DNA of 64,000 bases from contig OW285192.1 in the NCBI GenBank assembly GCA_935421135.1, forward strand, positions 19,073,001 through 19,137,000, read 5' to 3'. The stretch comes from Bugulina stolonifera. Taxonomy: Eukaryota; Bryozoa; Gymnolaemata; Cheilostomatida; Bugulidae. The notes beneath the pieces are model-generated. The model saw nothing but the letters and a program-made list of their open reading frames with translations. It did no database searches and was not told where the DNA came from. Below are positions 32,622 to 43,310 of this stretch, piece after piece; position 1 is the stretch's first letter, and the number at the start of each line of letters is the position of its first letter. The position numbers were made by a program, and so were the translations under genes.

Positions 32622-35600
32622 CTACGTATACACCACGTAATCATCCAATCTCATAGGATGACGAACAGCTCTCCTGGGTCTGTCACTGAGATGACCAGCA
32701 TCGAGGTCCTTCCTCAGTGGACCCAGATCAGGAACGGTCATCCGTTCTATGTCAGCAGTTGGAAATGCTGACCAGCGGGAGGGCCCGTCCTCCGGCTCAG
32801 AGTCAGCTCCATCAGCTGGATCTATTGTTTGGGAAGGCTGTCCCCGAGAATCATCACAGGCATTGAAGAGTTTCAGTTGACTTTCGTGAACTGTGCCCCT
32901 GCCCTGGATCTTGTAGGTACCATTATTAAATGCCTTCTTTACCGTGAAAGGACCTTGGAACTTTGGCTGTAGCTTCGGGTTGATGCCCTTCTTCCGTCTC
33001 TTATACTGCACTAGTACCATGTCTCCCGGGCTGAACAAGGGCGCTTCCTGGTTATCCGGAGTCCTCACGAGTCTCAACTGCTGTGATCGCAGCAAGGCGT
33101 GAGCCGTATCCAGGCGCTCTTGCAGTTCGGAGGCATACAGGGTACGAGTGGTTATCGAAGTATCGCTTGTTCCTTGGACAAGCTGATCTGGTAATCGGCA
33201 TTCCCTACCAAACATGAGGAAGTTGGCAGTCTCCTGGGTTTTGGAATGTGGTGTTGCAAGTAGTGCTCGCATAAGATGAGGCAGCAATTTATCCCAATCA
33301 TTTTGTTCGCTGCCTGTGCTGAATAACAGCGAACGAAGGGCATCGCCCAACGTTCGGTTACCTCGTTCTACAACACCATTAGACTGAGGATGATAGGGAG
33401 ATGTTCGGGTTTTGGTGACTCTCCACAGCAAGCACAACTCCGACATCAGGTCCCCTTCGAACTGCGCCCCGCGGTCACTATGGATCTCCTCGGGAAGTCC
33501 GAAGTAGCAGAAGACCCTATCATCTAGTGCCTCAGCAACTACTGGTGCGGTAGCATTAAGCAGTGCTATAGCATCTTGCCATCTGGTGAAATGATCCGAT
33601 AACACTAGAATCCACTGATTACCTCGAGCTGTGCAAGGCAACGGCCCAACTAGATCGATGGCCACTTTCTGCCATGGACGACCAGCGAACAGAGGCCCAC
33701 AGCTCGAGTACTGGTTTAGACCACCCTGCTTGGCTTGTTGGCAAATCTGACAGGTTCTGACTAGTCTGCGCACAGCAGAGGTCATACCTGGCCAGTACCA
33801 AAGGAGCTGTAACCGTTTGAGAGTTTTCATTATCCCAGCATGGGAAAGGATATGGGTGTTCCATATAATGTCCTTCCGCATGGTACTGGGACATACAATC
33901 ACCTCTCGCGGTCGCTGGTTACCCAAAACCCGAGCCACCAGTACGCCATCCTCCCTGATCCTCAACAAGGAGAGCATGGTACTGAGCTTTTTGAGTTCTG
34001 GGCTTCCCAGGCTCACCTTTTCAGGATCCAAAGGTTGCTGAGCTAAAACAGCTTGGTAAACCGTGGCAACATCACCAGGTACTTGCTGGGCTCTTGCAAG
34101 ATCATCAGATCTATGATTTTGTGGCTGATCATCAGATCCTATAGGGGTGGTGTTCCGGCTAGTGTTGCCCACGGGGCAAGCACACCCGACCTCCCACCTA
34201 GCTTCATCCCCTAAGTCATCAGGTCGGTTCAGTGGTTTGACTGCGGGGAAGCTGAACTCTCGTTCTTCGGCTTCCCAGTCAGCGATTACTTCTTCTATAC
34301 TCGGCCCACCACTCCGACGAGTTATCCTCTGGCACTGCTTGCAGTCAGTGCAAGGTCGTCGAGAGAGGCCATCAGCATTGCCATGTTTGCTGCCTACTCG
34401 ATGTACGATGGTAAACTTGAATTCACTGAGAACTTCCAACCACCTTGCGATCTGGTCAGAAGGCTCAGACCTCCTGAGAAGCCAGATCAACGAAGCATGG
34501 TCCGTCCTGATAGTGAATTGGCGGCCGTACAAGTAGGGTCGATAGTGGTTCACAGCCTTGACCACAGCCAGTAGCTCCCGCCGAGTAACGCAGTAATTTC
34601 TCTCGGGTGGCTGTAAAGTCTTACTGTAGTATGAGATCACCTTTTCTCGTCCTCCTTGGATTTGTGATAACACAGCACCAATTCCGACGAGGGATGCGTC
34701 TGTATCAAGAATAAATTCTTGAGATGTATCAGGATATCCTAGTACAGGAGAAGACACCATAGCCTGTTTCAGTGAGTCAAACGCGTTCTGGCACTCATCA
34801 CTCCATTGAAACTTGTTGCCCTTGGCAGTGAGCTGAGAGAGCGGCTTGGCGATGGAAGCAAAGCCCTCCACATATTGACGATAGTACCCTACCGTCCCCA
34901 AGAATGCCTGCAGTTCAGAAATGTTGCTAGGTGGCAACCATTCGGCTATAGCAGAGATCTTTTCAGGGTCGGTAGCTACCCCATCCTTACTAACCACATG
35001 CCCCAAGTACCTGACCTTTTCCTGGAACAAGTGACACTTGGAGGGCTTCAGTTTCAATCCAGCTGCACGAAGTCGGCTTAATACTTCTTTAAGATGATCC
35101 CAATGATCGTCAAAATTGTTTCCAATCACAATCACATCATCCAGGTACAGCAACAAAGTTTTCCAATGGAGACCATGAAGGACCCTCTCCATCAACCTCT
35201 GGAAAGTAGCAGGTGCATTGGTAAGCCCAAATGGAAGGACTTTCCACCTCCACAAACCACTACGAGTGCAGAATGTGGACTTTTCTTTGGCGTCATCATC
35301 TAGTGGCACCTGCCAATACCCACTCAGGAGATCCAGAGTGGTAAAATATCGGCTACCGGCTAAAGCGTCCAAGCTGTCGTCTATCCTAGGCAGAGGATGA
35401 GCATCTTGGATTGTCGCATAATTGAGGCGTCTGTAGTCGATACAGAACCTCCAGCTGCCATCTTTCTTCTTCACAAGCACGACGGGGGAGCTCCAAGCTC
35501 CGTACGCCGGCTCGATCAGACCTTGCTGATGTAGTTTCTGGACCTGGTTCTCGACCTCAGCCTCCTTCTCCGCCCCTAGACGACGCGGTGCTTGCCGAAT

Positions 35601-36674
35601 TGGTATGGTTCCGGGTGCTACCACGATAGGGTGTTTTACCAGGTTCGTTAACCCGACATCTCTTTCTCCACTAGAGAACACATCACTGTAGTTGGTCAAC
35701 AGCTTAGCAATGGCTTGCTTCTGGTGTGGTTGACTACAGGTGACAGTCGCTTGTTGATAGAGTGCTTCCAGATGCTGTGGTAAGACACTGGACTCCATGT
35801 TGGAATCCAGACCTGACTCAACACCTGAAACTGAGTCCTGTTCCACTAGTTGACTTGGTTCTACACTGGTGAACGTCCCTAGGACAGTACCGGCTGGTAC
35901 CGTCTTCGTTTGGTTGGACGGATTTATGACTCTGACTAATAAACTTCTGCCCTCGCCACAAGTATTAATGCTAGAAGCTAATGCAAGGTTGAACCTAGTC
36001 ACAGCATTACTGTCTTCTACAATACCCATCGGCGAGCTCACAGGATTGGTAAGTCTGCATTTCACTATTTGCTCTGAACAGGGAGAAATCCTCGCTACGG
36101 AAAGTACTTGAACTTTACTCGTAAATGAGACTCCGTCTTGGTTGGTACAGGTGAGGCTTTTACCGTTCATCACTAAGGTAGACTGACTGAACTGAATGTG
36201 GCAAGTGTTGTCGCGGAGAAATGGCATCCCCAAAATGACATCTGCTTCAATTTCAGCAACCACCATATTGACTATGGCCGTCTCCGACCGGAGCCGAATA
36301 GACAGCTCAATCTGACCATGGAACGGTAAATTGGACCCATCGGCCAGCACTAAGTTTTTTTCAAATGGACCAATGGTGTCCTTGATATGCCTGGGCAACT
36401 GGTCAAAGACCCTCTTCGCCAGAAGATTCAGGGTACTGCCAGTATCGAGCATAACCATGACAGAATTACCCGAGATCTTTCCGGGAAGGTATAGAGCCGA
36501 TGCAGACGTAGCCATGCTGCAGGCTTCAGCAGTTTGTTTCGAACCAGCGTCTGGAAAACTAGAGCAATTAGTCCCCGTGACATCTGGCATGTGACCACAC
36601 TTCCCAGAAAGCGCAGGCTCCGGAACAGGGGTAGCAGGCAGCTTACACCACGAAGGTCGCCTATTAGACGACAT
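32622..36674 (-). CDS. pol: Pol of element 2: protease-RT-RNase H-integrase (1350 codons)
   Basis: One uninterrupted frame. Residues: protease MLDTGSTLNLL (Asp77) and VILGMPFL (146-153); RT from about 350 with KKDGSWRFCIDYRRLN (403-418), PFGLTNAPATFQRLM (481-495) and YLDD (510-513); RNase H about 655-775 (DTDAS; NADGLSRR); integrase zinc module H941, H945, C975, C978; catalytic D1007, D1067 and E1103 (36-residue D-E spacing); a GPF-type module near 1230. No chromodomain is seen in the short tail. The frame is open upstream of this ATG into the end of gag in the -1 phase, so the real product is a Gag-Pol fusion. All catalytic residues are present. Confidence 0.95.
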   Translation of the reverse strand: MSSNRRPSWCKLPATPVPEPALSGKCGHMPDVTGTNCSSFPDAGSKQTAEACSMATSASALYLPGKISGNSVMVMLDTGSTLNLLAKRVFDQLPRHIKDTIGPFEKNLVLADGSNLPFHGQIELSIRLRSETAIVNMVVAEIEADVILGMPFLRDNTCHIQFSQSTLVMNGKSLTCTNQDGVSFTSKVQVLSVARISPCSEQIVKCRLTNPVSSPMGIVEDSNAVTRFNLALASSINTCGEGRSLLVRVINPSNQTKTVPAGTVLGTFTSVEPSQLVEQDSVSGVESGLDSNMESSVLPQHLEALYQQATVTCSQPHQKQAIAKLLTNYSDVFSSGERDVGLTNLVKHPIVVAPGTIPIRQAPRRLGAEKEAEVENQVQKLHQQGLIEPAYGAWSSPVVLVKKKDGSWRFCIDYRRLNYATIQDAHPLPRIDDSLDALAGSRYFTTLDLLSGYWQVPLDDDAKEKSTFCTRSGLWRWKVLPFGLTNAPATFQRLMERVLHGLHWKTLLLYLDDVIVIGNNFDDHWDHLKEVLSRLRAAGLKLKPSKCHLFQEKVRYLGHVVSKDGVATDPEKISAIAEWLPPSNISELQAFLGTVGYYRQYVEGFASIAKPLSQLTAKGNKFQWSDECQNAFDSLKQAMVSSPVLGYPDTSQEFILDTDASLVGIGAVLSQIQGGREKVISYYSKTLQPPERNYCVTRRELLAVVKAVNHYRPYLYGRQFTIRTDHASLIWLLRRSEPSDQIARWLEVLSEFKFTIVHRVGSKHGNADGLSRRPCTDCKQCQRITRRSGGPSIEEVIADWEAEEREFSFPAVKPLNRPDDLGDEARWEVGCACPVGNTSRNTTPIGSDDQPQNHRSDDLARAQQVPGDVATVYQAVLAQQPLDPEKVSLGSPELKKLSTMLSLLRIREDGVLVARVLGNQRPREVIVCPSTMRKDIIWNTHILSHAGIMKTLKRLQLLWYWPGMTSAVRRLVRTCQICQQAKQGGLNQYSSCGPLFAGRPWQKVAIDLVGPLPCTARGNQWILVLSDHFTRWQDAIALLNATAPVVAEALDDRVFCYFGLPEEIHSDRGAQFEGDLMSELCLLWRVTKTRTSPYHPQSNGVVERGNRTLGDALRSLLFSTGSEQNDWDKLLPHLMRALLATPHSKTQETANFLMFGRECRLPDQLVQGTSDTSITTRTLYASELQERLDTAHALLRSQQLRLVRTPDNQEAPLFSPGDMVLVQYKRRKKGINPKLQPKFQGPFTVKKAFNNGTYKIQGRGTVHESQLKLFNACDDSRGQPSQTIDPADGADSEPEDGPSRWSAFPTADIERMTVPDLGPLRKDLDAGHLSDRPRRAVRHPMRLDDYVVYT

Positions 36675-36799
36675 GATGGGCTGGTCTGAGGCTAGATCTC
36701 TGTCCCGGGCCCCAATCTGCTTAGAGTCGGTTCTGGTCGTCTCCCGGTAAGAAGTTTTAGGTCTACTCGTTGTTCCGGGAATGGGTGGAGTAGACCTTG

Positions 36800-38230
36800 T
36801 TAGTTTCCCAACTGCTTATCTGCAGGTGGTTTACGCATGTTGTTCTGCCGGGGACAATCCCTCATGAAATGAGAGGGGTCCCCACAGCCGAAGCAAGCTT
36901 GCCTGGTTGTCCTGCTGCCTGGCAGCCCTGTGTCTCTTATAGGTCTACGTCTTTGTTCCAGGGAGGATAGACGGGCCCCTTGTTGCTTGATAAGCTTACT
37001 CTGCTCTTCAAGTAGAGACATCATATTTGTCAGCACTTTTCCCAGATCACGGTCCTTGGCTTCGTCCTTGGCAGGAGGTGAAGGAGGGCTAGCCCCAACT
37101 TGTGCTAATTTATTCGCTCGTCTGTGAGGTACTGCTGGCGCTCCACTAATTGTGTGGTAACGCTCGGCAGCCTTAATTGCTTCAGAGAGTGTTCTGGGGT
37201 GTGCCACAAGCATGTGACATCTTAGCAAAGGGTCCTCCAGGGCCCTGTCGAAGTGTTCCAGTGCCATCTGATTGGTAACATCGGTACCGAGCGCACCATA
37301 AGCCACCCTCACCAGTCGTTCCACACGGTTACCCAGGGAGACGTAGGTCTCATCTGGGTAACGGTGCAAGGCGTGAAGCCTTTCACGAGCTTCGGTGGGT
37401 GTCAACCCAAACATGGTTACCAATCGGACAAACACTTCTTCCGAAGAATCAGCATGACCGCACTCTCTGGCTGAACGTTCCAAGCAACCTTGGAGTTTTA
37501 CTAATGTGACCTGGTCATTCCAGTGGCTTAATAGGGCCACCTGCTTGAACTGTTTCACAAACAGGTGTACGTCCCCACTGCCATCAAATCGCGGGGGTTG
37601 TAATTCCCGGGAAGGGGCACCCACCCGCTCGACTGCATAAGTGAACTGGTTCACCAGCGATTGTAACAACTGATTAGTATCCAAATGGGAATCGGTTCCC
37701 ACTGCACGAGTCTCCTCCTGTCCAGCAAGGGAAGGTGCAATGGGCGATTCTGCTAGCATTGGCTCAACTCCGCACCCCAAACCACCTGGTTGCGATCTTC
37801 GCGAATCGCAGAGTGGAGTGGAATGGTGCGGCACCGGTTTAACCTGTCTGGGCGCCGGAGTGGGCGTAACTCTCCGGGGAGGCACAGGTGGAGCTGATGG
37901 GTTACGACTAACCCTGTGCGCATCGTACACTTCCATAGCAGAAGCTGCCGGTTCCCCAAACACGATGGAGTTAAAAGGGGGCGCTATGCCCGGTGACGCT
38001 GGGGCCACGTGACACACAGAGCTGTTGTCCACGTATCGCCGGTAGCGGTCGTCCAAAAACTCCTCTACATCGCGGATGGCCTGACTATTTGTACAACTCA
38101 CTCTATGACTAGCTATGCTGTCATCAATAAATGTTTCAACAACTTCAGGTGCTAAAAACGGGTTAGTACCTCTGGTCATAACATAAGAATCTAAAAATGG
38201 GTTAGTGTTCTGCCACCCAGCGGCCATCAT
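36800..38230 (-). CDS. gag: Gag of element 2 (476 aa)
   Basis: Starts MMAAGWQNTNPF and ends at TAA just after the frameshift site. An N-terminal Pro-rich region (about 110-170) is followed by the capsid-like region (about 210-370; PPRFDGSGDVHLFVKQF) and one CCHC knuckle, CFGCGDPSHFMRDC (446-459). It binds RNA and forms particles in the cytoplasm. It aligns with the element 1 Gag through the capsid core and the knuckle, showing the two elements are relatives. Confidence 0.93.
   Translation of the reverse strand: MMAAGWQNTNPFLDSYVMTRGTNPFLAPEVVETFIDDSIASHRVSCTNSQAIRDVEEFLDDRYRRYVDNSSVCHVAPASPGIAPPFNSIVFGEPAASAMEVYDAHRVSRNPSAPPVPPRRVTPTPAPRQVKPVPHHSTPLCDSRRSQPGGLGCGVEPMLAESPIAPSLAGQEETRAVGTDSHLDTNQLLQSLVNQFTYAVERVGAPSRELQPPRFDGSGDVHLFVKQFKQVALLSHWNDQVTLVKLQGCLERSARECGHADSSEEVFVRLVTMFGLTPTEARERLHALHRYPDETYVSLGNRVERLVRVAYGALGTDVTNQMALEHFDRALEDPLLRCHMLVAHPRTLSEAIKAAERYHTISGAPAVPHRRANKLAQVGASPPSPPAKDEAKDRDLGKVLTNMMSLLEEQSKLIKQQGARLSSLEQRRRPIRDTGLPGSRTTRQACFGCGDPSHFMRDCPRQNNMRKPPADKQLGN
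36803..36809 (-). promoter_or_regulatory. -1 frameshift heptamer GGGAAAC (element 2)
   Basis: Reads TTG GGA AAC TAA in the gag frame, immediately before the stop. The pol frame is open from this point in -1 phase. Confidence 0.8.
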
Positions 38231-38287
38231 CCAGTCAAATAATCACTCAACCCCAACCTAGCTAAGCAGTTAGAGCGTTCAGAAATG

Positions 38288-38305
38288 ATCCCACTGCTGC
38301 CACCA
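38288..38305 (-). promoter_or_regulatory. tRNA-Leu primer binding site (element 2)
   Basis: TGGTGGCAGCAGTGGGAT, one T after the 5' LTR. It differs from the element 1 site at one base. Confidence 0.8.
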
Positions 38306-38306
38306 A

Positions 38307-38833
38307 TGTAATAGACGTTGCCCGTTGTGTGCTGCCAGCAAGGCAGAGACACACAACTCTATTACTTTTGGATCCTCCTGAACGCTTGGAAATCTAACCT
38401 AGGACTCAGCCAGATGTATTGAGGCGGAGATAATTAACCAACTCTAGGGATAATGACACACCAAGGAGTGACAAGGGAACAACTAATTTCCAGATTTAGT
38501 TCTATATTTATGTAATAAATTAGGACAAAGACAATAACAATGTAGTAATAATAAGGTTAGTAAACAATAATTAGGAATAAATTATGATACAGTTACAAGG
38601 TTACTCAAAGATAAATATAATTAAGAAATCGATACAATGAAAACCAGTCTCTCTTGTCTGGACCCTCTACTAGCACTGCTCATCTGTCTCACAGCAGAGA
38701 GTAGCTGTCAGCTGGTAGCTATTGCTCTGGAAGCCTTGCCTTATTAATATAGCTTCTTCTGGTATTACACAAAAAGCTGTACAAAATAGCCTTCTAATAC
38801 CAGTTGGAATTCCCAAAACATGTTTCCACCACA
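38307..38833 (-). repeat. 5' LTR of element 2
   Basis: 527 bp; near-identical partner of 31041-31557. Confidence 0.9.
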
Positions 38834-39216
38834 CGCATTCGGAAAGCTGAAAATACTAAAGAAAGTGGAACCCATATTCAAGTCCTATGAAACCATTGAT
38901 ACAATGACTAACTTTGTTAGTAAAGCAGAAGGATTTATTTGTGTGCAGGTTGCTGGTCCAAGCTACTATAAACTTACTTTGACATTTCAGGATTGACTTA
39001 ACACGCTGTTATCAATCAAACGATCGCTAGATTAGAGGGAAATTTTACGATCAGCAGTCACTCAGCAACCAGTAAACCTATTTCGATTGCGAAAACTGCC
39101 GTGTCTTCAGCAAAACTAGTCAATTACCATGAGGGTACACGCCTGCTGACAGTGTACCCACCAAAATTGAGGTGGGTACACGCCGTATACTCCCGTATAA
39201 CCACAATTCGAACATT

Positions 39217-39299
39217 GCATAGCACGCAGGTAATAAACCATAGCACGCAGGTAACAAACTGTAGCACGCAGGTAACAAACTGTAGCACGCAGGTAATAA
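39217..39299. repeat. 21-bp minisatellite, four copies
   Basis: Unit CATAGCACGCAGGTAATAAA plus C, related to the array at 22361-22683. Confidence 0.9.
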
Positions 39300-39309
39300 G
39301 TTTGAGCTG

Positions 39310-42115
39310 GTATACTGTAGTAGCAATACCTCTCTTGATGACTTGCACCTCTAACACTGGTTTTGTATGACACATGCATGATGTATTGTCTGGTGTTCTT
39401 CCCTGTAAACCCAGGTATGTGCTGCATGTACATGTAGCTGAGTAGACCTAGATCTGTAGTATTCTTGAAATAAAAAGAGGAGCAAGGTAAGGGGGTGGGG
39501 TTTCTTGGGAAAAGGGGGTGGCGTTGTTTCGTGGGAAAAGCGGGCTCCTTGGGTAAAGGGTGGTACTTTGGACAAAAGGAAGAGTACCTAACAGAGCATA
39601 ACTGGAAGATTTTTAAAGGGTACACACTCAGGAAAGCCTGTAGTTCACAAATTTTCATAGGCTAATTGAGAGAGGACAACTTCATTGTATGAGCTACTGC
39701 ACCCACTATTTACTGGATTAGGCTGTGTTCAGTGTGAAGTAATATCTTATCAATTTGATGAAGATTTCTGTAAGCCTCACCATAAGGGTGGTTGAGTCCT
39801 CACATATCTCAGTAGCTACTCCACTTTCTTACTGTTCATCTACAAGATATGAAAGTTGTCTTTCCTTGTTTTACTAACTAGCTGGATAGAACACAACTCC
39901 CCAATACCTACAAATTCCCTGTTCCCCTACATTCTTACAATGTTGGTGCATGTGTAATTGAAATGAATGATAGAGAATGTGAAGAGCACTCACTGATATA
40001 TATTTTTGTTATGTAGGTCTTAAATTCTAATTTCTGTGTTTTGTATTACAAGTGTTTCTACTCAAGCTGAAAAATGGTCATCAAAGTAAATTGATACCTA
40101 GATTTGCCTGTTTCCTGTATTGTTGTTAATTACAGTAAATTCATCTTAGTGATTAGTAGAGATATTAGTAGGCTGTGATTCCACCATAGGTACATTGTAC
40201 AAGTAGTACTGTGGTAATGGGAAACTGTACTGCTAGAGAATCAATTGGCTATGCTGAACTGGAGTGACGTTTCATCTTGTCCCAAGGAGAGGAAGGGGAT
40301 AGCGGAGAGGAAAGGGAAGGGATAGAAGAATACAGTTTATGCAAGGTTTAAAGAGATACAATGGGGAAGCTAGGGTAGAGGCAAGGAGAAAGGGAAGATG
40401 ATATTTTCATAGTACCAGCTTAACCAGATATGTTTGGAGTTGTCATTTCAGATCTCTCATTGTACATTGTATTATTGGAATTAGTAGTACTTATAATAAT
40501 TATACACATGTACATTGTACGTGTACGTGTAAATGTACATGTAAGCTACAATGTGCATGTACAATGTGCAATGTGTGTTGAAATTAATACTTGGAATATT
40601 ATGTGCTATTTAATTATATTATCTATTGGCTACTGATAGTATGTTGAATATTGTGACATTTGCTATTCTGTGCTTTTCTGTGTTCATTCTACATTTTCAT
40701 AATATAATTTATGAAGAATACGGTTTCTGTGAAGAGGTGAGGTTGTACACGTACACTACACAGCTTCATTTACATGTATAATACTAATAGCTTGTGTACC
40801 TGCTATGTCTATGGAAAGGTAAGGTTGTACACGTACACCACACAACCTCACCTTTCCAAAGACATAGCAGGTACACAAGCTATAATTGTTATTATACATT
40901 ATATATTCCTCCTTGAAATATGAAATGTACATCGTAGTCAAACATACCTTGTAATGGCTGGATGAATTTTATGTGGGATTTCTTTCTATATAAATGCGTT
41001 GATGAGGAGAGCAATGCAGTAGAGTGTATAATACTCCCTTAGTAGCATCTCATATCTAAGAAACATAATTAACAATGTGGGCTGAATTATCCTGTTTGGG
41101 CATAACTGGTCACTGGTTAGACTGAGTTTTAATCGACATGGCAACCTCTCTAGCCTATGAACCAACTGAAGAAGATGAAGCTTATAAAGGGTGGGAGCAT
41201 CTCGGTCCTTTCAGAAAGGGCTCCAAGTGAATCTGATATTTAAATGAAACTTCTAACTACCAGTAATTGATTTTTGTTGGGTGAACCCACCCATACTCTA
41301 GGCTGGTCTAGTATGCACCAGAATTTGCTACTGGTACAATATTTGCTTGTCTAGCTCTGTGCATTCTCCATAAAGCCCTTTTGGCTTGTTCTTCAAATAT
41401 GTCTTTTTGCAGCATTGTGTGGGGTGGTTGCCGCTATTATACATGCGGTTGTTAAAGCTTCTTTTTTTGGTGGCAGCTTCAGTGACATGCTGGAGGTTGG
41501 TGGTTGGAGACCACATTGCTCCCAGGAATAAATCCACAACAGCCACTCCCGGATTTCAGCTTTATAGTTTTGTATTTTATTTTTGTTGTAATAGTTTATT
41601 ACTTTTTTAAAACCTTTCATTTACTTTGAAAGGTGATTTTAAGAAATATTAGTAAGACAATTTTTTCAACACGTCTTCAATTACTTATTGTAAATATCAC
41701 TAATATGGTCATATTATTCTATAATACAGAATATATAGCTTCACAGGTTTTGGCCACATTGGCCCAATAATATCAGACCAAAGATATCTTCAATCGATAA
41801 TCAAGAATTGCTTAAACGGCCTTTTGGTAACTAATTTCCTGCACATAATAATACTTTTATTAACATAGCTTTTAATATAATGTTGATCTCAGTTGCCTGG
41901 TAACAGCTTCAGCAGTCAAGCTCAGGATCAAAATAATTTGGGCATGAAAGCTAAGATCAAAGATTATTTTCTACTGATCACACTTATTTTATGGAAGCTG
42001 GATGCCAAAAGGCTTGGCTGAAAAATAAATTGAATTAGTCAATGCTCTCTAAAAGTACCCAAGAAGTTTCTAAAACTTTTGATGTTGTACTCATAAATTT
42101 TTATTAAACTTATCT
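39310..42115. other. Stretch without a supported gene
   Basis: Contains a purine-rich tract at about 40262-40395 (GGAGAGGAAGGGGATAG-like) and the hairpin at 40788-40882. A 30-codon frame at 41138-41230 (+; MATSLAYEPTEEDEAYKG) looks protein-like but stands alone. Nothing else is recognised. Confidence 0.4.
40788..40882. repeat. Long hairpin with about 40-bp arms
   Basis: TAGCTTGTGTACCTGCTATG and onward is repeated in inverse orientation around a short GTACAC centre, ending GCAGGTACACAAGCTA. A direct copy of GGTTGTACACGTACAC also precedes it at about 40741. Confidence 0.85.
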
Positions 42116-42170
42116 TTTGCCCATTTGTGTGAAGTGCTGTCAACTGATAAAGGTTGTTCTCCCCATTTAC

Positions 42171-42350
42171 AAAGCACCTGGTGTTGTATGCCACTATTTA
42201 TCCACTTGTATACCAGGAAAGCACCTGGTGTTGTATGCCATTATTTATCCACTTGTATACCAGGAAAGCACCTGGTGTTGTATGCCATTATTTATCCACT
42301 TGTATACCAGGAAAGCACCTGGTGTTGTATGCCACTATTTATCCACTTGT
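42171..42350. repeat. 47-bp tandem repeat, about four copies
   Basis: Unit contains CACCTGGTGTTGTATGCCA and ATTTATCCACTTGTATACCA. A diverged single copy appears near 45430-45475. Confidence 0.95.
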
Positions 42351-42613
42351 AGTAAAGTAATAGCAAGTGAATAGAACTAATATAAGTATTAGTATAAGGA
42401 TATATATACCAGTTCTCACCACCCAGTGACCAAACCAGAGGACATGCTGTAGCGTAAAAAGCGTAAAATATGTATTATAGTACATGATAATGAATAACAG
42501 ACATGTATACAGTGCATGTATATAATTTATATAAGCACAGTAAAATGAATGTCATCTATTGGTACAAAAATACATGTACATGATAACAGAATACTTGTAT
42601 ACTGCGTATTTAC

Positions 42614-42682
42614 CTCTCTGGTAGAGTAGTCAGTTTATTCCCTGATGCATTTAGTATGCCGAGCTCCTTGAGTTGAGACATA
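42614..42682 (-). CDS. Leucine-rich-repeat exon (orphan)
   Basis: A 69-nt exon (one 23-residue module, phase 2 in and out) between a TTTCAG acceptor and a GTAAAT donor reads MSQLKELGILNASGNKLTTL then PE. This fits LxxLxxLxLxxNxLxxLP of typical (Ras-suppressor or SHOC2-like) repeats. One-module exons are common in such genes. No neighbouring module with matching phase was found in the window, so the gene is either split by very long introns or this is a relic. Confidence 0.45.
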
Positions 42683-43239
42683 CTGAAACATAAATGAGTG
42701 TAAGATGAATCCATGTCTTATACTCTTTACACAATACATGTATAATAACAATATAATAGTATGACATGCAGGCATAATCAATGTTGGATTGGTAAAATTT
42801 TGCCAACAGAAACTGTGGCAAGCTCAACCCTCGCCTCACCCTTCCAGCTGGTGGGTTGGAGGGGGGGGGGGGGGGGCAAAGTAGCCCCTGGAGCCAAGCT
42901 AAATCTACGCATTTAAAGCTGCAGAGACCCTTAAAATGCTCATAAAAATGTTGCATGACGTTCCCCCATAAACAACCGCTTTTTTATGTTTGTCATCGTT
43001 CTTTGTTTGTCATTGATGGAAAAGTGGACTTTCTTAAAGCTTGACAAAACACATAGTTTTATGCAACGTATTTTGCATTAAATACAATACGCAATGCATA
43101 TTTGTAAAAAAGGGGTTATCACTACACCAATAATTATTTGTAAAAAATACAACAGTTTACTTCCCATAATTAACATCAGATAAGAGGGCTAGGAACTGAA
43201 TATATCAACATTTTGTTTTAATTTGGGGTAGATGAGGAG

Positions 43240-43310
43240 CAGAGAACCATTATAGGGTTGGATGCCCTTCCTAACATGGTCAAGGAATCGAACCTGGATC
43301 CCCCACTTAC
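43240..43310 (-). repeat. Possible SINE fragment with B box
   Basis: On the - strand GGATCCAGGTTCGATTCC matches a pol III B box and is followed by AGGAAGGGCATCCAACC, a word seen in tRNA-derived SINEs. Confidence 0.4.

Larger units (their letters stand above)
31041..38833 (-). mobile_element. Element 2: intact Ty3-like LTR retrotransposon, 7.8 kb
   Basis: LTRs at 31041-31557 (517 bp) and 38307-38833 (527 bp) differ by about one 10-bp indel and three substitutions. Target copies CGCA lie at 31037-31040 and 38834-38837. On the - strand the order is 5' LTR, tRNA-Leu primer site, gag, GGGAAAC, pol (protease, RT, RNase H, integrase), a structured 3' UTR, purine tract, 3' LTR. RT-RNase H-integrase order and YLDD mark it as Ty3-like. 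Both frames are open, so it may be active and could supply enzymes to element 1. Confidence 0.95.

Noticed and set aside
34147..34536. + strand frames opposite pol
   Set aside because: Shadows of the integrase/RNase H coding sequence.
41328..41620. Frames on both strands that vaguely resemble a transposase relic
   Set aside because: No catalytic motif or terminal repeats could be recognised.
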